Source: Candidatus Poseidoniaceae archaeon
Lineage (GTDB): Archaea > Thermoplasmatota > Poseidoniia > Poseidoniales > Poseidoniaceae
Assembly: GCA_029250345.1 (NCBI GenBank)
Contig: JAQXFL010000117.1
Span: 1 to 25,486 of the forward strand
Direction: 5' to 3'
DNA: 25,486 nt
The translations under genes and the position numbers were made by a program. The notes under the pieces were generated by a model. That model saw only the letters and a list, made by a program, of their open reading frames with translations. It was not told where the DNA came from and searched no databases. Below are positions 15,138 through 22,449 of the stretch, piece by piece; positions within the stretch are counted from its first letter, which is position 1; each line of letters begins with the position of its first letter.

Positions 15138-15842
15138 TCAACCAAACAAGGCTTCGAGGTCCTCGTCGTCGTCATCGTCGTCGTCGTCATCGTCTTCTGC
15201 TGGATATTCTTCAACAGGGGCATGTGGAACTTCTTCAGCCGGTGTTTCCTCTTTTGCATCATCGGAACCAAACAAGTCATCGTCGTCATCGTCATCGCCG
15301 TCTGAGCCGAACAAATCGTCGTCGTCATCGTCGTCATCGGAACCAAACAAATCGTCTTCATCGTCATCTCCGTCGTCACCAAACAACTCCTCTGTTTCTT
15401 GTTCTTCCGGCTCGTCCATTGTGCCGAAGGTGTCAGAGAATTCATCGTCGTCGTCATCGTTTGAAGTGTTCATACCAAAGAAATCCAACTCCTTAGGAAG
15501 AACGCCTTTGCGTGAAAGGTACATTGCTTGAGTTTTGGTGTAGCGGTGCTTGACATCTGCTTTCGAGTCTTGGAAATCCCAAGGCCAAACAATGATCAGG
15601 TCTCCATCACGAACCCACTGACGGCGACGCATCTTACCAGGGATACGGGCCATACGGGTTTCACCGTCTTCACAGAGAACAGTGACACGTCGGCCACCGA
15701 GGATTTGTTCAGCAAATGCGAACATTTCGTTGATTTTGCGGTTCGGCATCTTGACACGGATTTTGCCACCTGTCGCGTCTTCTGGATTTTCGAGTCGAGC
15801 AAGCTCTTCTACATCCACTTTTTCTTCATAACGTCGACCCAA
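15138..15842 (-). CDS. eif1A: Translation initiation factor aIF1A with a long acidic FG-motif tail
   Basis: A 234-residue protein. Residues about 24-110 form the OB-fold of aIF1A/eIF1A: G-K-I-R-V-K-M-P-N, I-L-G-G-R-R-V-T-V-L-C-E-D-G-E-T-R, A-R-I-P-G-K-M-R-R-R-Q-W-V-R-D-G-D, and W-P-W-D-F-Q. It binds the A-site region of the small subunit during start selection. Archaeal homologues are usually about 100-115 residues. Here residues 124-234 add a tail of Asp/Glu runs broken by FG motifs, with D-D-L-F-G three times, E-E-L-F-G once, and E-A-L-F-G at the C-terminus. Eukaryal eIF1A also has an acidic C-tail that binds eIF5B; a parallel here is inference. The TTG start is supported by AGGTGA 6 bases upstream. 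rio1 follows. Confidence 0.93.
   Translation of the reverse strand: MGRRYEEKVDVEELARLENPEDATGGKIRVKMPNRKINEMFAFAEQILGGRRVTVLCEDGETRMARIPGKMRRRQWVRDGDLIIVWPWDFQDSKADVKHRYTKTQAMYLSRKGVLPKELDFFGMNTSNDDDDDEFSDTFGTMDEPEEQETEELFGDDGDDDEDDLFGSDDDDDDDDLFGSDGDDDDDDDLFGSDDAKEETPAEEVPHAPVEEYPAEDDDDDDDDDDEDLEALFG
15265..15386 (-). repeat. Imperfect in-gene tandem repeat encoding the D(n)-L-F-G-S units
   Basis: The plus-strand motif GAACCAAACAA (or close variants) recurs at 15265, 15304, 15340 and 15376, giving a 36-39 base period, with Asp-coding GTC/ATC runs between. Translated on the minus strand each unit is a run of about 7-8 acidic residues followed by L-F-G. Codons vary slightly between units, so the repeat is not a recent exact duplication. 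Confidence 0.75.
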
Positions 15843-15848
15843 GTAGTC

Positions 15849-15854
15849 TCACCT
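15849..15854 (-). promoter_or_regulatory. Shine-Dalgarno site that supports a TTG start for aIF1A
   Basis: AGGTGA on the minus strand lies 6 bases before TTG 15842. No ATG is available in frame near the start of the OB-fold, so the TTG is the best supported start. Confidence 0.75.
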
Positions 15855-15903
15855 GTATATCCCAACAGCCGACCCTTCTTGAATACAGCACCCAAGAGTC
15901 TGT

Positions 15904-15945
15904 CGTAAAAGTCCCGCAATAAGGCGTTTATGCCGAAAGAACGGC
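15904..15945 (-). promoter_or_regulatory. nuoN-aIF1A spacer: weak hairpin and possible promoter
   Basis: The 104-base gap after nuoN starts on the minus strand with a small hairpin (GCCG and CGGC around a 6-base loop, 15932-15945), followed by AT-rich sequence including CTTTTAC (about 15905-15911). The latter is about 65 bases upstream of the aIF1A start and may be its TATA-like element. A weak end for nuo transcripts and a new promoter for aIF1A-rio1 are plausible but unproven. Confidence 0.3.
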
Positions 15946-15946
15946 C

Positions 15947-17677
15947 TCACCAATCGTAATTGAGGCTTTGAGCAGCCATTTCACAAAGGCGGAGCACTGC
16001 GTCTCCAGCAACGCCGATGATAAGTGTCGTAAGGACACAAGCAAAGATTGCTGCGCGGACTTGCCAGCCGGCAGGAAGTGGTCCTTCACGGCCTTCTTCA
16101 GGTTCGTCGAAGAACATGACAACACCGACACGGAGATAGTAGAACATCGAGATGGCTGAGTTGAGAACCATCAACAATGCAAGCCACCAAACCCAGTGCA
16201 TATCGCCAAGTGCATAGATGCCACCATCAGCGAGTTCCGCACCCATGTCACCAACGGCGACACGGACGATTCCCATGATGACGAGTAACTTCGAAAGGAA
16301 TCCTGCCATTGGAGGGACACCTGCAAGAGAAATCATGAAGATGAACATTGAGACTGCAAGGAGCGGTTCTCGCTTTGCAAGGCCACCGAGTGAAGACAAA
16401 CGGGAAACGTCGCCTTCTGATTCAAGAATGGACAACACGAGGAAGGCCCCGAGTTTGAAAGCAACCAGAACAAGCAGGTGGAAGATTACAGCCGTCAAGA
16501 CGGCAACGGCTGCTGCACCGGCATCGCCTGACACTGCTGCATCCCAGTTCCAAGCACCAACCGCAGTGAGAGCAGCCAGCATGTAACCAGCGTGAGCAAC
16601 GGAAGAATAAGCGAGCATTCGCTTTGGATTGTCGCTGCCTAGAGCGGCAAGGTTGCCCCAAGTCATGGTAACCGCTGCAAGAACGCCAAGACAAACAAGC
16701 CAGATAGCACTGCCGTCACCGGTTTCAGGAGCCGCAACAATGAGCAACATGCGAACCAATCCAATCATTCCCATTGCCTTACTTGCAGTCGCAAGAACAC
16801 CGGCAACAGGGCTTGTTGCTCCAGCATAAGCATCAGGAGCTGCGAAGTGGAACGGTGCTGCACTGACCTTGAAACCAAATCCAACCAGCACAAAGCCGAT
16901 TCCGATGAGCGGTAGAGCCATATCAGTTGAACTGGTCGTAGCAAAGGCAGTTGCCAATACATCGAATTGCAGTGAACCTGCCCAAAGGTAAAGCATCGAG
17001 AGACCGTAAAGTCCGACACCGGAAGCAACTGAACCGACGATGAAGTATTTCATACCGGATTCAACACCAACCTTGGATTCCTTGAGGAACGCAACGAGCA
17101 CATAGGTAGAGAACGATGCGAGTTCAAGTCCAATGAACAAAACAAACAGATCTTGGGCAAGTGCAACTACGGACATTCCGAGGGCACAAGTGACCATCAA
17201 GATGTAGAAATCAGCTTGCCGTCGGTTGTTGAACAATTCAGTTTCCGAGACCTTTGAGCCAACACCGTTCACACGCAGACGGTTCATGCTGGAGAAGGCA
17301 GCAAGCGCAAGAGCACCGAAGAAGATCAGTTCAAAAATCCGACTGAAGCCGTTGACAAGAAGCAATTGCTTACCAGATTCACTGACAATAGCAACTCGGT
17401 CTAGCCCCTGACTAAATGTGTAGAGGACATTGAAGAACGCTCCACCAAGCGTGAAGGTTGCCAGCCAAGCAGGCAGACGTGGGTCACTGGTGAACTCAAA
17501 CCGTTGACCACCAAGAAGCCAAGGCAGTCTCAATTGAGTTCCAGGAATGCGGAATGTACCTTGACCAAGATTTGGTACGATGATAAGGAGAAGCATGCCA
17601 GCAAACAGGATCAATTCTGGCCCCATTGCTTCGACAAATCCTTCGCCGAACGGTTCGATTTCAGTTAGGTTCGACAT
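15947..17677 (-). CDS. nuoN: Complex I subunit NuoN (antiporter-like)
   Basis: A 576-residue, about 14-helix antiporter-like subunit of the proton-pumping NADH-quinone-oxidoreductase-type complex. The channel residues are in place: E185 in L-F-I-G-L-E-L-A-S-F-S, and K270 in G-F-G-F-K-V-S-A-A-P-F-H-F, followed by the broken-helix region A-P-D-A-Y-A-G-A-T-S-P-V. A lysine in A-T-A-S-K-A-M-G continues the path. ATG 17677 is chosen because GGAGGT lies 7 bases upstream and the nuoM stop is one base away; a TTG at 17704 would overlap nuoM. It is the last gene of the operon. In other complexes it sits next to NuoK and NuoM. Confidence 0.95.
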   Translation of the reverse strand: MSNLTEIEPFGEGFVEAMGPELILFAGMLLLIIVPNLGQGTFRIPGTQLRLPWLLGGQRFEFTSDPRLPAWLATFTLGGAFFNVLYTFSQGLDRVAIVSESGKQLLLVNGFSRIFELIFFGALALAAFSSMNRLRVNGVGSKVSETELFNNRRQADFYILMVTCALGMSVVALAQDLFVLFIGLELASFSTYVLVAFLKESKVGVESGMKYFIVGSVASGVGLYGLSMLYLWAGSLQFDVLATAFATTSSTDMALPLIGIGFVLVGFGFKVSAAPFHFAAPDAYAGATSPVAGVLATASKAMGMIGLVRMLLIVAAPETGDGSAIWLVCLGVLAAVTMTWGNLAALGSDNPKRMLAYSSVAHAGYMLAALTAVGAWNWDAAVSGDAGAAAVAVLTAVIFHLLVLVAFKLGAFLVLSILESEGDVSRLSSLGGLAKREPLLAVSMFIFMISLAGVPPMAGFLSKLLVIMGIVRVAVGDMGAELADGGIYALGDMHWVWWLALLMVLNSAISMFYYLRVGVVMFFDEPEEGREGPLPAGWQVRAAIFACVLTTLIIGVAGDAVLRLCEMAAQSLNYDW

Positions 17678-17678
17678 A

Positions 17679-19319
17679 TCAGATACCTCCGTTAAAGTCG
17701 CCAAGAATCGGCAAAATCAAACCGTCAAAGATTTGCTTTGTCCAATCATGCATCATATCGAGACCAATCCACGGCATAACACCGAACAGGATTGTGAAGG
17801 CAGCCAGAATGAGCATAGCCAATTTCTCCGGCGATGCAAGGTCAGGCACTGGTTCTCCGTGCAGTGAAGCAGGAGGTTGAGTCTCGTCTCCACCCTCGAA
17901 GATTGTTCGTTGCATCGACCAAAGGTAGTATGCAGCGGTTAGGGCGAGCACGAGCGCTGGTCCGACCATCCAAAAGACGCTCCATCCATTGGCATCGATA
18001 AAATACCACAAGGCAATGAACATCATTAATTCAGCAACGAATCCTGCTAGGAGCGGAAGACCAAGTGAAGCCATCCATGCAAACATCATTGACGTGGCAA
18101 TCCAAGGTGAGTGCTTTGCCATACCACGCATAGCACCGATTTCCATGCTGTGGTAGTGGTGCTTGAAAGCGCCACACACGGCGAAGAGCATTGGGCTGAT
18201 AATTCCGTGAGCGAACATCATGAAGAGTGCTGCTGCCCAGCCCATTGGTTGCATTGTAGCGATTCCGATGAGGATAACACCCATGTGGGAAACGGATGAG
18301 TAGGCAACCATCTTCTTGAGATTGGTTTGACCCAAACAGACGATGGCTCCCCAAACAAGAGAAACCATACCGATGATCATCAAGGCGAGTTGGAAATACT
18401 CCAAAGCATGCGGGAACAGACTGATTGGCAGTCTGAACATACCGTAAGCGCCCATTTTGAGCATGACACCTGCAAGCAGCATTGAACCACCTGTAGGCGC
18501 TTGAACGTGAGCATCAGGCAGCCAAGTGTGGAAAGGAACTGCTGGAAGTTTCACCAAGAATCCAAGCATGAGCATTGCGAACAGAACCTTCTGAATGTTG
18601 GCTCCAAGGTACCAGTTGCCGTTGCTGTTCTCAGCAAGGGCGTGCTGCGTGATGGTTGGAATATCGAAACTTCGACCGGTCATGCTGCCTGCGTAATCCA
18701 GTGGGTTTCCAGGGTCTTGGAAGAAGTAAAGCGTGATGAGACCAAGCAACATGACCACTGAAGCGGTGAAGGTGTAGATGAAGAATTTCTGAGAAGCATA
18801 CTTTCTGTCTGCTCCGCCCCACATGAGGATAAGGAAGAACATCGGAATGAGTGTCAATTCCCAGAACACGTAGAACATGAACAAGTCAAGAGCAACGAAT
18901 ACACCGATTAAAGCGCCGCCCATTGCCAATACGATTGGGAAGTAGGTAGCGCCGTTCTTTTCGTTCCATGTGGCAATAATTGTCACTGGGAGGAGGAACG
19001 TAGTCAACCAAACCATTGGGAAGGAGAGGGCATCCAAACCTACAGTCCAATGAATTCCGAGTGATTCAATCCAAGTGTAGCGGTGAGAGTACTCGTATTG
19101 ATTGAAACCAATACCTTCCCAGCTGACATCTCCAAAGTACTGGAAGAACATCCCCGTGGTGATTCCGAGAAGAACCAACGAGAAAACCAAACAAGCCATT
19201 CGGATAGGGTCCGAAAGCTTGTTTCGCATCGATTCACTGACTTTCGAGACGAAAGCCAAGAGAAGAAGACTCGAAATTAAGGGGAAACCGACAAGCGGTA
19301 GTGAAATCCAATCTTGCAT
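17679..19319 (-). CDS. nuoM: Complex I subunit NuoM (antiporter-like)
   Basis: A 546-residue, about 14-helix antiporter-like subunit of the membrane arm. The proton-channel residues are E154 in F-Y-V-F-W-E-L-T-L-I-P-M and K257 in G-F-L-V-K-L-P-A-V-P-F-H-T-W-L-P-D-A-H, followed by A-P-T-G-G-S-M-L-L-A-G-V-M-L-K. The Y-S-S-V-S-H-M-G segment of the second five-helix unit is also present. The length is normal for the family. Its ATG shares one base with the nuoL stop (TGATG), so the two are translationally coupled, and its stop is one base from the nuoN start. Confidence 0.96.
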   Translation of the reverse strand: MQDWISLPLVGFPLISSLLLLAFVSKVSESMRNKLSDPIRMACLVFSLVLLGITTGMFFQYFGDVSWEGIGFNQYEYSHRYTWIESLGIHWTVGLDALSFPMVWLTTFLLPVTIIATWNEKNGATYFPIVLAMGGALIGVFVALDLFMFYVFWELTLIPMFFLILMWGGADRKYASQKFFIYTFTASVVMLLGLITLYFFQDPGNPLDYAGSMTGRSFDIPTITQHALAENSNGNWYLGANIQKVLFAMLMLGFLVKLPAVPFHTWLPDAHVQAPTGGSMLLAGVMLKMGAYGMFRLPISLFPHALEYFQLALMIIGMVSLVWGAIVCLGQTNLKKMVAYSSVSHMGVILIGIATMQPMGWAAALFMMFAHGIISPMLFAVCGAFKHHYHSMEIGAMRGMAKHSPWIATSMMFAWMASLGLPLLAGFVAELMMFIALWYFIDANGWSVFWMVGPALVLALTAAYYLWSMQRTIFEGGDETQPPASLHGEPVPDLASPEKLAMLILAAFTILFGVMPWIGLDMMHDWTKQIFDGLILPILGDFNGGI

Positions 19320-21598
19320 CAGGCCACCCCCCAGATTAGCATGAAGATCGCTAATGTTCCAACAGCCACCATGAGGATGTAATCACGTGCAGAGCCAGTG
19401 GTCATCGAGCGAACGATGGATGAAAGTGATTGGGAACCGCTTTCAATCGCTTTGATGGTTCCATCAATGACTTCGCTGTCTGCTTCTGCCGCTTTGTTAG
19501 AGAATCCTGCCACGATGTTAACCATGGCCTTGTCGTAGTACTCGTCGATGTAAAGACGGTTCTCAAGGGCAGTAGCCAAACTGGATTCTGCGAAAGCAGA
19601 GTTGTCGAAGTGGAAGCGCTTGTTGACCCAGGCGCTGAGTTGAATGACTGGGCGCATCCATGGCTTTGTTTCTTCTCCGTCAGCAAGTTTGCCACCGTAA
19701 AGGGCCATAGCAAGTCCAGGACCAACGATTGCACCCAAGAAGATGGCAACATAGGTGAGGATGAAGAAGAACGCATCCGAGTTTGCAAAGGCATGTTCCA
19801 GTTCGTAGACAAGTCCCTTGAGCAGACCTTTCTCACCGAGTTCATACGAGTTATCAGAAGCCCAATGAGTGAAGCCGAGTCCTGCGAAAATTACCGAGGA
19901 AAGGGTGACAAAAGTCAAGATAAACAGAGGCGTCTTGATCCACGTGTTGGTCGGTCCAACGTGAGCTGCGACCTCGTTGTTGGGTTTACCGGCAAACGTC
20001 TTGAACCACATTCGAGACATGTAGAAGCCTGTCATGGCTGCTCCAATGAGTACGCAAGTGGCTGGCAGGAAGAAGCGTGGGTCGTCTTGAGCGACTCTCC
20101 AAGCGTTCGCAATAATGCCTTCCTTGGACCAGAATCCACCAATGAGTGGCAATCCCATAATCGAAGCCGAACCAACGAGCATTGCGGTAGCGGTAATTGG
20201 CATCTTTGAGGCTAAGCCTCCCATGTTCTCCATCGATTGAGCATCAAAGTCATCGTCGTGATGGCCATCGTGGTGTCCATCGCCATGGTCGTCGTGGTGG
20301 TGAAGGTGGTGATGAGCGTGATGAACTTCGTGAATCACCGAACCACTGGCCATGAACAGCATACCCTTGGCCATGGCGTGGTTGAAGAGGTGGAACAAAG
20401 CAGCACCGAAGGCGACGACAACGATGTAATGAGCATCGTCATCATGATGCCAATCGAGCGTGTTAGCAAGATACATTGCACAGCCAAGGCCGGTGAAGAT
20501 GTAGGCCAATTGGCTCATGGTCGAATAGGCGAGGACCTTCTTCAAATCCATCTGAACGAAAGCGATTGCTGCAGCCATAACTGCGGTAATTCCACCAACA
20601 GCAGCGATGATGAAGGCGAGGTCTTCGAGGTCGCCATGAAGCGCTTCTGCTCCAAAGAACGGGAACATACGAGCGACAAGATACAATCCTGCGTTCACCA
20701 TGGTTGCTGCGTGAATGAGTGCAGAAACGGGGGTAGGGCCTTCCATAGCGTCCGGCAACCAAACGTGAAGTGGGAATTGGGCAGATTTGCCAACAGCACC
20801 AATGAACATCAATCCAAGCGCCCATTGAAGTGTACCAGCAGAATGCTTCGCTACTTCCTCAATGTTGTGAGTGTCAAAGACAACTGCGTAGTCAAGCGAG
20901 CCAAAGAGGTCCCAAAGCATGACAAGTCCAATCATGAGGAAGACGTCGCCAATACGGGTGGTCAGGAAAGCCTTCTTTGCTGCAGATGCGGCACTTGGGC
21001 GTTCGTAATAGAATCCAATCAAAAGGTATGAACAGAGACCCATTATTTCCCAGAAGATGAACAACCATAGGAAAGAATCAGAAAGAACCATACCGAGCAT
21101 ACCGGAACAAAACAAAACGAATTCCGCATAGAAACGGTGGTTTCGGTTGTCGTTGATTGGGTCCGTGTTCATGTATCCAATGCTGAATGTGTTGATGAGC
21201 AAACACAAGAATGCAGCCACAAACAACAACATAACGGTAACGTGGTCGACGTATATACCGAAACCGAAAGAGACTGGAGTAACGGTACTGCCGCCGTTCC
21301 AAACGGCTGAATTGACCCACGCAATCTTATCAGCAACTTCAGGGTCAAACACCTTGAGAGGGTTAAAACCGCCAAGGAACTCAGAAATGAGGAGGAGAGA
21401 GAGCACAAGGCTGGCACCCATAACGGGTAGCGCAATGAGGCCACCTTCCTTCAGGTTGTTTTTCCAGACCGGGTGGCCGTTGAATACTCGTCCGAGGAAG
21501 AGAATGACTGCAAAGCTCACCATTGGAAGAAGAATGATGAGCGGAGCGAAATCGAGCCACTCCGATTGGATTGTTGTTGTAACATCTGCACCTGCCAT
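19319..21598 (-). CDS. nuoL: Complex I subunit NuoL with a histidine-rich loop
   Basis: A 759-residue subunit, the largest antiporter-like protein at the distal end of the membrane arm, with the long amphipathic C-terminal helix region. Channel residues: E184 in I-F-W-E-I-M-G-L-C-S-Y-L-L-I-G-F, K271 in G-A-V-G-K-S-A-Q-F-P-L-H-V-W-L-P-D, the A-M-E-G-P-T-P-V-S-A-L-I-H-A-A-T-M-V stretch, and K411 in F-N-H-A-M-A-K-G-M-L-F. After G-S-V-I-H a stretch of 25-28 residues (about 423-450) is almost entirely His, Asp and Gly, much more than the one or two histidines usual there; it may bind metal or buffer protons. GAGGTG, which includes the nuoK stop, lies 5 bases before ATG 21598. It is somewhat longer than bacterial NuoL (about 610). 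Confidence 0.96.
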   Translation of the reverse strand: MAGADVTTTIQSEWLDFAPLIILLPMVSFAVILFLGRVFNGHPVWKNNLKEGGLIALPVMGASLVLSLLLISEFLGGFNPLKVFDPEVADKIAWVNSAVWNGGSTVTPVSFGFGIYVDHVTVMLLFVAAFLCLLINTFSIGYMNTDPINDNRNHRFYAEFVLFCSGMLGMVLSDSFLWLFIFWEIMGLCSYLLIGFYYERPSAASAAKKAFLTTRIGDVFLMIGLVMLWDLFGSLDYAVVFDTHNIEEVAKHSAGTLQWALGLMFIGAVGKSAQFPLHVWLPDAMEGPTPVSALIHAATMVNAGLYLVARMFPFFGAEALHGDLEDLAFIIAAVGGITAVMAAAIAFVQMDLKKVLAYSTMSQLAYIFTGLGCAMYLANTLDWHHDDDAHYIVVVAFGAALFHLFNHAMAKGMLFMASGSVIHEVHHAHHHLHHHDDHGDGHHDGHHDDDFDAQSMENMGGLASKMPITATAMLVGSASIMGLPLIGGFWSKEGIIANAWRVAQDDPRFFLPATCVLIGAAMTGFYMSRMWFKTFAGKPNNEVAAHVGPTNTWIKTPLFILTFVTLSSVIFAGLGFTHWASDNSYELGEKGLLKGLVYELEHAFANSDAFFFILTYVAIFLGAIVGPGLAMALYGGKLADGEETKPWMRPVIQLSAWVNKRFHFDNSAFAESSLATALENRLYIDEYYDKAMVNIVAGFSNKAAEADSEVIDGTIKAIESGSQSLSSIVRSMTTGSARDYILMVAVGTLAIFMLIWGVA
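20249..20332 (-). other. Histidine/aspartate-rich insertion within NuoL
   Basis: Codons 423-450 of nuoL encode an insertion with about 15 histidines and 8 aspartates, located in the loop between two helices just before the conserved M-G-G-L. It is read from the sequence; family members I know have only a short H-x-x-x-D segment here. Metal binding is inference. Confidence 0.75.
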
Positions 21599-21607
21599 TC
21601 AAACACC

Positions 21608-21910
21608 TCAGTTCTTCAGGACATCCACGTCGTCCAATGATATCGTCTCGTGCTGTCCGTAAACGGCAAGGAAAATCGCCAAACCGATCGCGACTTCACT
21701 TGCTGCGATTGCAATGGCAAAGAGTGTGTAAACCCATCCGGTCGTATCGCCGTGATGGACTGCGGCTGCAGCGAACTGCATGTTTGCAGCGTTCAGCATC
21801 AATTCGATGCACATGAGGACAATAATCGCGTTCTTTCGAGTGAATGCGCCGCCGAGCCCAATGACGAACATCAAAGCAGAAAGTGCGGATACCAATGCTG
21901 GATCAATCAT
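21608..21910 (-). CDS. nuoK: Complex I subunit NuoK
   Basis: A 100-residue, three-helix subunit of the membrane arm next to NuoJ and NuoN. Both conserved membrane glutamates are at the usual positions: E36 in L-M-C-I-E-L-M-L-N-A-A-N, and E72 in A-I-A-A-S-E-V-A-I-G-L-A-I. The length and the C-terminal acidic tail are typical. Its ATG overlaps the stop of the preceding gene by 4 bases (ATGA), and its stop is part of the SD site for nuoL. Confidence 0.96.
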   Translation of the reverse strand: MIDPALVSALSALMFVIGLGGAFTRKNAIIVLMCIELMLNAANMQFAAAAVHHGDTTGWVYTLFAIAIAASEVAIGLAIFLAVYGQHETISLDDVDVLKN

Positions 21911-22176
21911 TCCTCTTCACCTCCGAATTCCCAAAGAAGGTTCTCCATTCTCTCGTCACGGACGAGGTACGCAGCACCAATCATGGCCATCGACATGAGT
22001 ATACCGAGGATGAGCAGAGGAAGTGCCCAGTCGTTGAGCAGTGAATCGGCTAAGCCACTGGTGGTTGGATAATCGTCGCTGCTGTTAGCCCAAACGCTGT
22101 CAGCACTCAGAACAGATACGAGAATCATACCGAGTGCGAGCAAGCCCACACGAGTGAATAGGGAAACGAGTTTCAT
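21907..22176 (-). CDS. nuoJ: C-terminal half of split NuoJ
   Basis: An 89-residue protein with an N-terminal hydrophobic segment (about 8-24) and a second helix (about 50-71, A-L-P-L-L-I-L-G-I-L), followed by V-R-D-E-R-M-E-N and an acidic end. This matches the last two helices of NuoJ, where the final helix ends in a short R-x-E tail. The N-half is encoded just upstream. Fused NuoJ is usual in bacteria, while split NuoJ is known in some archaea, for example Fpo complexes. The start ATG overlaps the previous stop by 4 bases (ATGA). The first hydrophobic segment ends in W-A-N, so it could be mistaken for a signal peptide; context argues for a NuoJ helix. Confidence 0.8.
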   Translation of the reverse strand: MKLVSLFTRVGLLALGMILVSVLSADSVWANSSDDYPTTSGLADSLLNDWALPLLILGILMSMAMIGAAYLVRDERMENLLWEFGGEEE

Positions 22177-22448
22177 TCAAAGTCCTCCTCTAGGATTTGT
22201 CGACGGGTCAGCATGATACCGAACAAGACGACGAGACCGACGCTTGCAAGATAAACGAGAATCTGAATCGCAGCGAGAAATTCCGCACCCAAAAGGATGA
22301 AAATTCCGGAGACGGCCATGAAAGAGAAAATCAAAGAAAGCATAGAGTGAGCAACTCTTTGGGCCAATACAAGCCCTAGAGCGCCGAGAATCGCAATGGT
22401 TGCGAACAAAAAGAACACACCCGTTTCAGCAACACTTGCGATATCCAT
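22173..22448 (-). CDS. nuoJ: N-terminal half of split NuoJ
   Basis: A 91-residue, three-helix protein matching the N-terminal half of NuoJ, with H-S-M-L-S-L-I-F-S-F in helix 2 and the hallmark G-A-E-F-L-A-A-I-Q-I-L-V-Y-L-A-S-V in helix 3, ending in a polar R-R-Q-I-L-E-E-D-F-E. In complex I the third helix carries the pi-bulge/tyrosine region near the quinone-to-channel connection. ATG 22448 is chosen: GAGGAG lies 10 bases upstream and the nuoI stop is one base before it. Longer in-frame openings upstream overlap nuoI and are not used. The C-half gene overlaps it by 4 bases. Confidence 0.88.
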   Translation of the reverse strand: MDIASVAETGVFFLFATIAILGALGLVLAQRVAHSMLSLIFSFMAVSGIFILLGAEFLAAIQILVYLASVGLVVLFGIMLTRRQILEEDFE

Positions 22449-22449
22449 C

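Noticed and set aside
15265..15386. Possible CRISPR-like spaced repeats
   Set aside because: The 36-39 base period is in frame, encodes a regular peptide repeat within aIF1A, and lacks unique spacers.
15056..15457. Thr/Met-rich reading frame on the minus strand
   Set aside because: Another frame of the same trinucleotide-like repeat in aIF1A; a shadow.
14872..15531. Long serine-rich reading frame on the plus strand
   Set aside because: It is the antisense shadow of the Asp repeat in the aIF1A tail; GAC/GAT repeats read as Ser/Val-type codons on the other strand.
20237..21031. 264-residue plus-strand reading frame
   Set aside because: It is antisense to nuoL, which has full family conservation.
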